8,598 nt of DNA from an uncultured Roseburia sp. (GCA_934307185.1 CAKRCJ010000079.1:1-8598), one strand, 5' to 3'; positions 1-6,277 are shown, counted from the first letter of the stretch. Translations and numbers: made by a program. Notes: a model not told the origin generated them from the letters alone.

Positions 1-576
1 CACATACTCTGCACCGTCACTCCAGATTCTGTCTAATAAAAGCTCCCTGCGCAATGTGCTTCCCTCATTTTCCACTAAAAGCCGAAGCAGCTTCTGCTCT
101 GTCTTGCTTAACTCCACCGGCTTGCCGCACACATAAAACTTCATGCGTTCAAAATCAAATTCATAGCTGTCCGACCGGTAAACTTTTTTCCCCGAAGCAT
201 TCCTGTCGTTTGCCATTTTCCGAAGCTGCGTATTTACTCTTGCCCGAAGGACCGCCAGTGAAAACGGTTTTGTGATATAATCGTCCGCACCAAGCTCCAG
301 ACCGTTTACAATATCAGTATCCGTATCGTTTGCCGTCAGTAAAATCACCGGAACATCTGCCATCTCTCCCCGTTTTATCTCCTGTAAAAAATCAAGCCCG
401 CTTCCGTCGGGAAGATTAATGTCCAATAAAATCAAGGACGGTGCACCGCATAATAGCTGCTCCCTCGCCTCTTTTAAATTTTTTGCAGAGACAGGCTGCA
501 TTTGCTCTGCTTTTAGTGCTTTGCACAACCCAAGATTTAGTGCTTTGTCATCTTCTATAATTAATATCTGCTGCAT
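1..576 (-). CDS. OmpR/PhoB-family two-component response regulator (3' end cut by window)
   Basis: This is a DNA-binding response regulator that would be phosphorylated by a partner histidine kinase not seen here. The receiver domain fills residues 1-115 and has every expected residue: the acidic pair D9/D10 (IIEDD), phosphoacceptor D52 (LILLDINLPDGSG), T81 (VILLTAND) and K103 (DDYITKPFS). After a short linker, a winged-helix DNA-binding domain starts near residue 131 and runs off the window at RIWSDGAEYV, the segment that usually precedes the last helix and wing. About 30-40 residues should be missing. Two ATG codons are adjacent (579 and 576). I chose 576 because the GAGGGG ribosome site then sits 6 nt away rather than 3. 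The gene follows the helicase terminator and has its own promoter region. The fold is certain; the regulon is unknown. A kinase gene may lie beyond the left edge, which is inference. Confidence 0.95.
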   Translation of the reverse strand, partial: MQQILIIEDDKALNLGLCKALKAEQMQPVSAKNLKEAREQLLCGAPSLILLDINLPDGSGLDFLQEIKRGEMADVPVILLTANDTDTDIVNGLELGADDYITKPFSLAVLRARVNTQLRKMANDRNASGKKVYRSDSYEFDFERMKFYVCGKPVELSKTEQKLLRLLVENEGSTLRRELLLDRIWSDGAEYV

Positions 577-601
577 CATTTTCCCCTCACAAATAATATT
601 T

Positions 602-630
602 ATTGTAGCATACATGATTTATTTTTGGAA
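602..630 (-). promoter_or_regulatory. Candidate extended -10 promoter of the response regulator
   Basis: On the minus strand an extended -10 element TGCTACAAT (602-610) lies about 15 nt upstream of the ribosome site. The hexamer 17 nt upstream (625-630, TTCCAA) matches the -35 consensus poorly, which fits an extended -10 or activator-dependent promoter. The -35 region overlaps one arm of the palindrome at 624-647. Confidence 0.45.
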
Positions 631-647
631 ATCACCTGATTTTCAAA
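624..647. repeat. 24-bp near-perfect palindrome, probable operator
   Basis: The left arm TTTGGAAATCA (624-634) and right arm TGATTTTCAAA (637-647) are complementary at 10 of 11 positions around a 2-bp centre (CC). Such a small centre cannot form a normal RNA hairpin loop, so this looks like a binding site for a dimeric regulator. It covers the -35 region of the response regulator promoter. Autoregulation by the response regulator is one possibility, but OmpR-family sites are usually direct repeats, so a different repressor is equally possible. Confidence 0.55.
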
Positions 648-674
648 TAATTGCCATTGTCAAACTTCATTTAT

Positions 675-715
675 AAAAAAACGCCAGTTCCGGTAAATTT
701 CCGGTTCTGACGTTT
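675..715 (-). terminator. Intrinsic terminator of the DEAD-box helicase gene
   Basis: Read on the minus strand, an interrupted stem pairs 711-715, 707-709 and 701-704 with 679-683, 685-687 and 690-693. There is one C.A and one double U.U mismatch, and the loop is 7 nt (694-700). Seven T residues follow immediately. It lies about 58 nt past the helicase stop codon and separates that gene from the response regulator. Confidence 0.85.
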
Positions 716-772
716 CTCTATTACGTTTGTGGCATTTTTACAGCCTCTTTTTTCCAATCGCTACATCAATAT

Positions 773-2368
773 TTATTTCTGGTTTGCAGGCTCCATGTTC
801 ACAGAACGTCCTTTGATTTTTACGTTCTTCATTGCCTCTAAAACTTCTTTTCCATACTCACGCGGTACTTCCACGAAAGTATATTTGTCGTACATATCGA
901 TTGCACCGACAAGCTTGCCCGGCATACCGGACTCACCGGCAATCGCACCTAAAATATCACCCGGTTTCACGCGGTCTTTCTTCCCAATGTTAATGAAAAG
1001 ACGGACCATTCCTTCTTCTGCACCGGTATTATCCCAGTCTACCTCATCGTTATCCTTGTCATTTTCAAGATTTACCTGACCGAGCGCCTGTTTTAAAAAT
1101 GCTGCGGCAATATCCATTGCGGTATAATCGGACTCGTTGACCTGTTTTTCAACAATTTCAATCATATCCTTTAAGTTTTCGTTCTCGATAATCTCACCGA
1201 TGCCCTGCATTACTTTTTCAGCTTTAATCTGTGCGACATCATCAGAGGACGGAATTGGCATTGCAAGAATTTTTGTCTTGCAGTAGCGCATAATATCTTT
1301 TAATTTGTAGACTTCTTTTCCTTTTACAAATGTAAAAGCACGTCCGGTACGTCCTGCTCGTCCGGTACGTCCGATACGGTGTACATAATACTCGTCATCC
1401 TGTGGAATATCATAGTTAAATACAGCTTCCACATCATCCACATCAATACCTCTGGCTGCTACATCTGTTGCGATAAGGATTTCCACGCGGCCGCTGCGGA
1501 ATGCTTTCATCACGCGGTCACGCTGTGCCTGCTTCATATCTCCGTGAAGTCCCTCTGCCATATAGCCACGGCTCTTTAATTCCTCGGAAAGCTCGTCGAC
1601 CATTTTTTTCGTGTTACAGAATACCAAAGAAAGCTTCGGATTATAGTAATCTAATAATCTTGTTAAAACCTCTGTCTTGTCCTTGCGCTTTACATCATAG
1701 TAATACTGCTCAATGCTTGGTACGGTAAGCTCTTTTTTGACAACCTTAATTGTAACTGCGTCATGCTGGTATTTTTTTGTAATGTCTAAAATCGGTTTTG
1801 GCATTGTCGCAGAAAATAATACAGTCTGTCTTCCCTCTTCCGGGATGTATTCAAGGATTGTCTCGATATCCTCACGGAAGCCCATATTTAACATTTCGTC
1901 TGCCTCGTCTAAAACGATAGTATTGACTGCATCGCAACGGATTGTTTTTCTGCGGAGGTGATCCATAACACGTCCCGGTGTTCCGATAATAATCTGTGCC
2001 CCGCCTTTTAATGCTTTAATCTGACGGTTAATATCCTGTCCGCCGTAAACCGGAAGGATTTTTACCCCATGCATGTATTTGCTTAATTTACGGATTTCTT
2101 CTGACACCTGAATGGCTAATTCTCTTGTCGGAGAAAGAATAATAATCTGTGTTTTTTTATTATTCGGGTCAACCTTGTGCAATACCGGAATACCAAAGGA
2201 AGCTGTCTTTCCGGTTCCCGTCTGTGCCTGTCCGATTACGTCAACACCTGACATAACAACCGGGATTGCCTGGCTCTGAATTGGAGTTGCCTCCTCAAAG
2301 CCCATTTCCTTAATGGCACGAAGTACCTGCGGATATAAATCTAATTCATCAAATCTTACTGTTTCCAT
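773..2368 (-). CDS. DEAD-box ATP-dependent RNA helicase with C-terminal DbpA-type RNA-binding domain
   Basis: This is a cytoplasmic RNA helicase of the CshA/DeaD type, expected to unwind RNA in ribosome assembly, mRNA turnover and cold adaptation. All helicase motifs are intact (531 aa): Q motif near 23-31, motif I AQTGTGKT (48-55), Ia PTRELA (80-85), Ib TPGR (130-133), II DEAD (154-157), III SAT (186-188), V ATDVAARGID (300-309) and VI HRIGRTGRAGR (330-340). Residues 345-440 form a helical, charged dimerisation-type region. Residues 455-525 match the DbpA RNA-binding domain (VRLFINIGKKDRVKPGDILG). The basic tail of many CshA proteins is absent. An ATG six codons upstream (2386) has no ribosome site, whereas 2368 has AAAGGA 5 nt upstream, so I start there. 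The gene is monocistronic by context, with its own strong promoter, a long leader and a terminator. The family is certain; the choice between the symbols cshA and deaD is not. Confidence 0.96.
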   Translation of the reverse strand: METVRFDELDLYPQVLRAIKEMGFEEATPIQSQAIPVVMSGVDVIGQAQTGTGKTASFGIPVLHKVDPNNKKTQIIILSPTRELAIQVSEEIRKLSKYMHGVKILPVYGGQDINRQIKALKGGAQIIIGTPGRVMDHLRRKTIRCDAVNTIVLDEADEMLNMGFREDIETILEYIPEEGRQTVLFSATMPKPILDITKKYQHDAVTIKVVKKELTVPSIEQYYYDVKRKDKTEVLTRLLDYYNPKLSLVFCNTKKMVDELSEELKSRGYMAEGLHGDMKQAQRDRVMKAFRSGRVEILIATDVAARGIDVDDVEAVFNYDIPQDDEYYVHRIGRTGRAGRTGRAFTFVKGKEVYKLKDIMRYCKTKILAMPIPSSDDVAQIKAEKVMQGIGEIIENENLKDMIEIVEKQVNESDYTAMDIAAAFLKQALGQVNLENDKDNDEVDWDNTGAEEGMVRLFINIGKKDRVKPGDILGAIAGESGMPGKLVGAIDMYDKYTFVEVPREYGKEVLEAMKNVKIKGRSVNMEPANQK

Positions 2369-2538
2369 ATACGTCCTTTCACTCATAGCCGCGATAAAAG
2401 CCCAAATTTCCGCTGTATGAGCTTACTTTATCGCATACACAAAACAATTTTTAAATATCTGTGCAAAATTATAGGGGCGCTTATAAATGCGCCCCCAAAC
2501 ACATTGTTTCAACTACTTATAATTGTACAAATGCACAG
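2369..2538 (-). promoter_or_regulatory. Long, foldable 5' leader of the helicase mRNA
   Basis: About 170 nt separate the predicted transcription start (about 2538) from the helicase ATG. The leader can form a 5'-terminal stem (2532-2538 with 2459-2465, 7 bp perfect) enclosing a GC-rich hairpin (2489-2495 with 2474-2480, 7 bp perfect, 8-nt loop). Nearer the gene, two helices compete. The first pairs 2427-2434 with 2391-2398 (8 bp, ending 12 nt before the ribosome site). The second pairs 2434-2439 with 2414-2419 (6 bp). They cross and cannot coexist. Long structured leaders are known for cold-induced helicase genes in other bacteria; that this one acts that way is inference. I recognise no named riboswitch. 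Confidence 0.5.
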
Positions 2539-2544
2539 TATTTG

Positions 2545-2573
2545 ATAATAACATAATATCATTTATTTGTCAA
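2545..2573 (-). promoter_or_regulatory. Strong sigma-A-type promoter of the helicase gene
   Basis: On the minus strand a perfect -35 TTGACA (2568-2573) is followed by a 17-bp spacer and -10 TATTAT (2545-2550), with a TG dinucleotide one base upstream of the -10 (extended -10). This is the best housekeeping promoter in the window. The expected start is near 2538. The upstream end of the -35 hexamer overlaps the edge of the inverted-repeat element at 2572-2696. Confidence 0.85.
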
Positions 2574-2696
2574 CTGCCAAAAAAATATGTATCCCTGTTC
2601 TCCTAATTATACAAAAACAGGGCATTTCTTATAATAAGCAATCGAATCCGCTCGTTCCTTGTTCAATCCATCCAACTCATTTCATTTATGGCAGTT
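2572..2696. repeat. 125-bp intergenic segment bounded by inverted repeats, MITE-like candidate
   Basis: The ends are AACTGCCAAAAA (2572-2583) and TTTATGGCAGTT (2685-2696), which are complementary at 11 of 12 positions and have a perfect 8-bp outer core. Between them lie a terminator-like hairpin and a short coding-like stretch on the minus strand. No transposase gene is present, so a non-autonomous element is possible. I could not identify a convincing target-site duplication; only a TC dinucleotide flanks both ends in direct orientation. Whether it is dispersed in the genome cannot be judged from one copy. It could instead be a structured 3' UTR of the TPR-GGDEF gene. Confidence 0.3.
2579..2622 (-). 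terminator. Probable intrinsic terminator downstream of the TPR-GGDEF gene
   Basis: Minus-strand CCCTGTT (2616-2622) pairs perfectly with AACAGGG (2593-2599) across a 16-nt loop. A run of seven T residues (2585-2579) follows after a 7-nt gap. The large loop and the gap make it non-canonical. It lies about 190 nt past the GGDEF stop codon and directly before the helicase promoter, where a terminator is expected. Confidence 0.5.
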
Positions 2697-2779
2697 TCTG
2701 TTTTTCAGTAGGTAAAAATGTGAATTTTCGATTGCGGATTGTTCTTAATGGGATAAATAATTCTATATTACATAGTATG

Positions 2780-2820
2780 CCGGTTTCTCTTTTTCGTTCC
2801 TGCTTTACAGGTTAAACCGG
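2780..2820 (-). other. Stem at the end of the TPR-GGDEF gene, spanning its stop codon
   Basis: Minus-strand CCGGTTT (2814-2820) pairs perfectly with AAACCGG (2780-2786). The 27-nt loop holds a smaller CCTG/CAGG hairpin. The TAA stop codon lies at the loop end of the first arm. No T-run follows, so it is not a standard intrinsic terminator. It may stabilise the mRNA 3' end or be chance. Confidence 0.3.
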
Positions 2821-4428
2821 TATTTCTTTTTCATGTAAATCACCAACGCAAATATCATTTCTGCTTCTTTTTTTCACATGATAAAGCAGCATGTCTGCGG
2901 CATGTAAAAAATCCCAGCTTTTATTTTCAGACTCCGGAATACTATAGCATATTCCCTGTGAAATAGTAACAATTGGCAGTGCTTTGGAATATAAATGCTC
3001 ACGTTTTAAATTCATTACATTTTCACGCAGTTGTTGTGCGCTTTCGCGCACCTCCTGAAGCGGCATTCCCACATATGCAATAATGAATTCATCTCCTCCG
3101 TAACGCGCACAGAAAATCCGGTTATTCTGCATTTTTTTCAACTCATTTGCAATTGCTACAATACATTCATCTCCAGCCTGATGCCCATAATTATCATTAT
3201 ACTGTTTAAAGAAATCAACATCTAAAATCTCAACCGCTAATGGGATTTTTCTCTCACAGCAGAATTCTACTACCTTTTCAGAATAATCGTTCAGACGATA
3301 TCTGTTTGCAAGCCCGGTAAGCTGGTCAGTCTCCGATTTTTCTAAAAGCTGTACATTCAGTGCTTCCATCTTTCTGCGGCTCTCATTGGCTCTCTCTAAA
3401 GAGCTTCTGACATAAAGCATGTTCGTAATCATGCTTCTGCTTTCCTGCTCCATGATTTCTGTCAGCTCATAAAAAAGACCTGTTGCCTGAAGATAACTTG
3501 CGTTGTCATTATGCTTGCGGTAATACTTAATTTTTAATGCAATTATTTTACGTAAAAGATTTTTTACATCGGAGTTTTTCACAATATACTCCAGGCGGTC
3601 TAACATGTCCCAGAATGCTTTATCACGATCGATTTCAAACATCAGTTCACAATAATCATACAAATCATCAAAAATATCCATAATTGGAACGTTCCTGTCA
3701 ATTCGTTCCTCTATCTCTTCGATACACTTATCCCTTAACTGCGTGTTTCCGACAAGATGATAATATCTCGCCTTGAGACAGCCCACATACAAATAATCGA
3801 CATCATCATAATATTCCTGACATTCATGGTTTAATTTATCAACATATTCCTGTGTCTTTTCTAAAATTCCACGAAGCATATAGCATCTTGCAAGATTGGC
3901 ATAAATAATCGTAAGACCAATGTGGCCTCTTTCTTCCCCTTTCGGACTCTTGTAATAACAATATGCCTGCTCAAAATAATGCTGCGCCTCGTGATACACA
4001 CCGTTTTGCATATACAGATTGCCGAGGTTTAAATTAATACTGCTTTCAATTCTGGTAATTCCATACTTTCTGCAATAATTAAGCCCCATGAGATAGTAAT
4101 CCATGGCTGCAGAAGCATCTCCTTTATTAATTGAAGTGATTGCCATCAGATTATAGGCTCTCGCTAAAAGCTCCCATTGTTCTGACTGTTCTAACAACTG
4201 AATTGCATTTGCAATATTCCCAAACATATTCCCCACATCATTTAAAAGATAATATGTCTCACCTCTGTAGTAGTATGCAAAGCCTAACAGTCTTACATCA
4301 TTTTCTTCCTTTGCGTATTTTTCTATCTCAAGGCAGAATTTTAATGTCTTCTCTGCATCTCTGCCACGATTGTCAAACACTCCCTGCATCCACTCATTTA
4401 CAATATCTTTTGACTGAAGATTTTCCAT
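2812..4428 (-). CDS. Cytoplasmic TPR-GGDEF protein, probable diguanylate cyclase
   Basis: The protein is predicted to make cyclic di-GMP from two GTP. It has 538 aa and no signal peptide or membrane segment, so it is soluble. Residues about 45-240 are TPR-like helical repeats (for example AYNLMAITSINKGDASAAMD and LGNLYMQNGVYHEAQHYFEQ). More helices follow to about 330, then a coiled-coil-like linker (about 335-365) as is usual before a GGDEF domain. The GGDEF domain runs from about 365 to 525. It keeps the metal-binding DVDFFKQYND (D403), the H416/D420 region and an intact RYGGDEF (GGDEF at 444-448). The inhibitory I-site RxxD is not present: the aligned residues are NNRI (435-438). Active synthesis is likely from the intact signature, with the TPR part sensing a protein or peptide partner (inference). 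An AAAGGG ribosome site precedes the ATG, and the gene has its own promoter. The N-terminal ligand is unknown. Confidence 0.93.
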   Translation of the reverse strand: MENLQSKDIVNEWMQGVFDNRGRDAEKTLKFCLEIEKYAKEENDVRLLGFAYYYRGETYYLLNDVGNMFGNIANAIQLLEQSEQWELLARAYNLMAITSINKGDASAAMDYYLMGLNYCRKYGITRIESSINLNLGNLYMQNGVYHEAQHYFEQAYCYYKSPKGEERGHIGLTIIYANLARCYMLRGILEKTQEYVDKLNHECQEYYDDVDYLYVGCLKARYYHLVGNTQLRDKCIEEIEERIDRNVPIMDIFDDLYDYCELMFEIDRDKAFWDMLDRLEYIVKNSDVKNLLRKIIALKIKYYRKHNDNASYLQATGLFYELTEIMEQESRSMITNMLYVRSSLERANESRRKMEALNVQLLEKSETDQLTGLANRYRLNDYSEKVVEFCCERKIPLAVEILDVDFFKQYNDNYGHQAGDECIVAIANELKKMQNNRIFCARYGGDEFIIAYVGMPLQEVRESAQQLRENVMNLKREHLYSKALPIVTISQGICYSIPESENKSWDFLHAADMLLYHVKKRSRNDICVGDLHEKEIPV

Positions 4429-4466
4429 GCGGCTATCCCTTTCTGCAAAAAACTGTAATTTTAACC

Positions 4467-4495
4467 ATTATAGAACACAAATAACGTATATTCAA
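4467..4495 (-). promoter_or_regulatory. Sigma-A-type promoter of the TPR-GGDEF gene
   Basis: On the minus strand -35 TTGAAT (4490-4495), a 17-bp spacer and a perfect -10 TATAAT (4467-4472) lie in the gap after spoIIQ. They predict a start near 4460 and a leader of about 30 nt. I see no convincing terminator after spoIIQ, so some read-through from the sporulation pair is possible. Confidence 0.75.
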
Positions 4496-4533
4496 GGATA
4501 TGCATGTTTTTACTTCAGTTTTTAACTCAGCTT

Positions 4534-5286
4534 CTATTCAAAAAACTCAATCGGGTCAATCGGCGCACCATCTTTTTTCAGCTCAAAATAAAGATTGCTT
4601 CCCTCCACGGAATAATATTTTGTCGGTTCGCTGACATAGCCGATTATATGTCCCGCTTCGACATAATCACCGACATTAAAGTTTAATTCCTTCAGCTGTC
4701 CGTAAACTGCCTCATATCCATCACCCAAATCCACTGTAACTGTGCATCCTGTTACTTCATCGTTTTCAATGCTCTCTACTTTTCCTTTTGCCACAGAATA
4801 TACTTTGCTGTTGACATCTCCTGCGATAATGACTGCCGGGTTGTATTTATACTGGTCCAAGGTTGCAAAATATACGGTCTTGTCCATGCTATAGTCTAAA
4901 ATAACCGTTCCTTCCATTGGCCAGAGAATTCCCTGTTCTTCGGAAAAATGAAGGGTATCCGACACAGCAGCGGCTGGTGTCTGCATTTCCACCTGCTGTT
5001 TTGTCTGTGGCTCTTCCTCCGGTTTTTCCACTTCGGCAGTCTCTGCTTCTTCCTTCGGTTTAATAAGCGAGGAAGCTGCTTCGGCTTCTGTCGCTTCTTC
5101 TGCTATCTGGGCGATTTCCTCCGTATCCACCTCTACCGCCATCTTCTGTTCCATTTCTCTTCTCTGCTGCTCCTGCCCTCTGCTATATAAAACCGTCATA
5201 CCGATTGCAGCAATAATCACAAGCGTTCCTGCAATAATGTACTGTTTTTTCTGCCAGAAAGCCATCCATCCATTATTTCTTTTCAT
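4534..5286 (-). CDS. spoIIQ: SpoIIQ-like forespore membrane protein with degenerate LytM/M23 domain
   Basis: SpoIIQ is made in the forespore. It spans the inner forespore membrane and binds SpoIIIAH across the intermembrane space to support engulfment and the SpoIIIA-SpoIIQ channel. This 250-aa protein has a short cytoplasmic N-terminus, one membrane helix (about 16-35), a Glu/Ala/Pro-rich linker (about 41-110) and a LytM fold (about 121-247). All zinc or catalytic positions of an active M23 peptidase appear replaced: N149 and I153 at the HxxxD motif, Q197 in YGQL at the usual YxHL, and N231/Y233 in SNLYFEL at HxH. It should therefore be structural, not enzymatic. An ATG at 5304 has no ribosome site. 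The ATG at 5286 has GGTGA upstream and gives MKRNNGW, so I start there. It lies 88 bp after spoIID, the clostridial order. I could not place a sigma-F promoter with correct spacing. The M23 fold is clear; the spoIIQ name rests mainly on context. Confidence 0.85.
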   Translation of the reverse strand: MKRNNGWMAFWQKKQYIIAGTLVIIAAIGMTVLYSRGQEQQRREMEQKMAVEVDTEEIAQIAEEATEAEAASSLIKPKEEAETAEVEKPEEEPQTKQQVEMQTPAAAVSDTLHFSEEQGILWPMEGTVILDYSMDKTVYFATLDQYKYNPAVIIAGDVNSKVYSVAKGKVESIENDEVTGCTVTVDLGDGYEAVYGQLKELNFNVGDYVEAGHIIGYVSEPTKYYSVEGSNLYFELKKDGAPIDPIEFFE

Positions 5287-5318
5287 ATCACTTTCACCGT
5301 CCATTGTTTATTTAGTGA

Positions 5319-5355
5319 AAAAGTGTTTTTCCACTTTTCTACTATTAACAATAGT
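5319..5355 (-). other. Two adjacent inverted repeats between spoIID and spoIIQ
   Basis: ACTATTAACAATAGT (5341-5355) is a perfect 6-bp inverted repeat around AAC. Next to it, CACTTTT (5332-5338) pairs with AAAAGTG (5319-5325) across a 6-nt loop. On the minus strand the second hairpin ends in T residues that belong to its own stem, so at best it is a weak terminator for spoIID. The pair sits where the spoIIQ promoter and any operator would be expected. Confidence 0.35.
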
Positions 5356-5374
5356 GTTGCCACATTTGGGCGGT

Positions 5375-6277
5375 TTATTCACTGCAATGCAACTTCGCTC
5401 CAGGAAAAAAATAATTCAATAAATCCTTATAATCACTCCCCTCTTCTACCATTTTCTCTGCATAATTCTGGCTAAATCCAAAACCATGCCCCAGTCCTTT
5501 TGTAACAATGCGTACATTTTCATCTTCCACTTTTATGCTAAAATTTGCCGAATTCAAATTTAATGCTGACCGGAATTCTTCTCCTGTATACTGCTTCTCC
5601 CCAATCCTTATCAGGGTGACATAGCCTGTACTGTCTTTTTGCAATATTTCAATATCTGTCGGTTCTTCTATTACTGTCTCTGGAAATTTTCTCTGGCACA
5701 GCTCTATAAAATTTTTTTTACTCCAATATAAAACTGCCAGATAATTATCCGAGCTGCAATCATCATAACATTCTACACTGCAAAGATACGGCATATCACT
5801 TTCCGGATATAATTCTTTCATATTCCTTGTTTTTCCGGCGCTGACCGCATGATATGCAGCATAAATATATGTATTTTTATATTGAAGCGTTTCCCCTTCT
5901 GTCTCGTTTACTGCCTGCTCTAATTTCTCATACAATTCTGAAAAATAATTTCCCCACAACTCTTTCATTTCATCTAAGGACATTTCATCCGGCGGTTTCG
6001 TATCTGTTTCTTCCGCCGCAAGCAAATTTGTCCTTGCAATCACACACTGCGCTTTCATGCACTCAAAGGATGCATCTGCATTCATTTCCTTTGCCACTAT
6101 TCCTACTAATTTTTCTGTCGTATTCTGCGTCGTTTCATTGCTTTGAGGCACACTTAAAAATAATTTGTTAATCTGCATTTTCTGATACAAAATCGTGATA
6201 AGCAACGGCAAAAGCAGCACAATCAATAAAATTGTCAGCAGATTGCTGATTTTCCCTGCGAGTCTTCTTTTTTTCAT
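5375..6277 (-). CDS. spoIID: SpoIID, stage II sporulation peptidoglycan lytic transglycosylase
   Basis: SpoIID cleaves glycan strands ahead of the moving mother-cell membrane during engulfment, working with SpoIIM and SpoIIP. The protein has 300 aa and an N-terminal membrane anchor (about 12-31). The SpoIID domain shows the catalytic Glu (E64) in VGIVAKEM, followed by MKAQCVIARTN (74-84), the YHAVSAGKT motif (142-150) and the C-terminal GLGHGFGFSQNYAEKM (261-276) and YFFPG. The Cys/His cluster (HCQ-type zinc motif) seen in many SpoIID proteins between the ART and SAGKT motifs is missing. That stretch is instead acidic and helical (about 88-130). The ATG at 6277 has CGGAG 9 nt upstream, so the start is secure. 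A sigma-E-type promoter lies directly upstream, which fits mother-cell expression. The neighbouring SpoIIQ-like gene supports the identification. Confidence 0.93.
   Translation of the reverse strand: MKKRRLAGKISNLLTILLIVLLLPLLITILYQKMQINKLFLSVPQSNETTQNTTEKLVGIVAKEMNADASFECMKAQCVIARTNLLAAEETDTKPPDEMSLDEMKELWGNYFSELYEKLEQAVNETEGETLQYKNTYIYAAYHAVSAGKTRNMKELYPESDMPYLCSVECYDDCSSDNYLAVLYWSKKNFIELCQRKFPETVIEEPTDIEILQKDSTGYVTLIRIGEKQYTGEEFRSALNLNSANFSIKVEDENVRIVTKGLGHGFGFSQNYAEKMVEEGSDYKDLLNYFFPGAKLHCSE

Noticed and set aside
658..663. A perfect TTGACA on the minus strand upstream of the response regulator
   Set aside because: At 17 nt spacing the downstream hexamer is ATCAGG, which is not a -10. 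The extended -10 at 602-610 is too far from it. It is probably chance or part of a longer regulatory region.
2369..2386. ATG at 2386 as the helicase start (six extra residues)
   Set aside because: No Shine-Dalgarno sequence precedes it, while the ATG at 2368 has AAAGGA at 5 nt spacing. The extra residues are not part of the helicase core.
2567..2815. An 82-codon open frame on the plus strand filling the gap between helicase and GGDEF genes
   Set aside because: It starts at a TTG with no ribosome site, runs through the inverted-repeat element, the helicase -35 and the terminator hairpin, and ends inside the GGDEF gene. Its translation resembles no family I know.
4948..5190. Plus-strand open frame rich in Phe, Leu and Cys
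   Set aside because: It is the antisense of the Glu/Ala-rich SpoIIQ linker. GAA/GAG-rich DNA read backwards gives a Phe/Leu-rich frame that mimics a membrane protein.
5287..5304. ATG at 5304 as the spoIIQ start
   Set aside because: No ribosome site lies upstream. The ATG at 5286 has GGTGA in position and gives the typical short cytoplasmic tail before the membrane helix.
5310..5340. A sigma-F promoter for spoIIQ (GGAAAAA as -10)
   Set aside because: No GYWTA-like -35 element was found at the required spacing, and the purine run is explained by the local inverted repeat.
5854..6171. Plus-strand open frame of 105 codons inside spoIID
   Set aside because: It is wholly antisense to a well supported gene, with no ribosome site and no recognisable domain.
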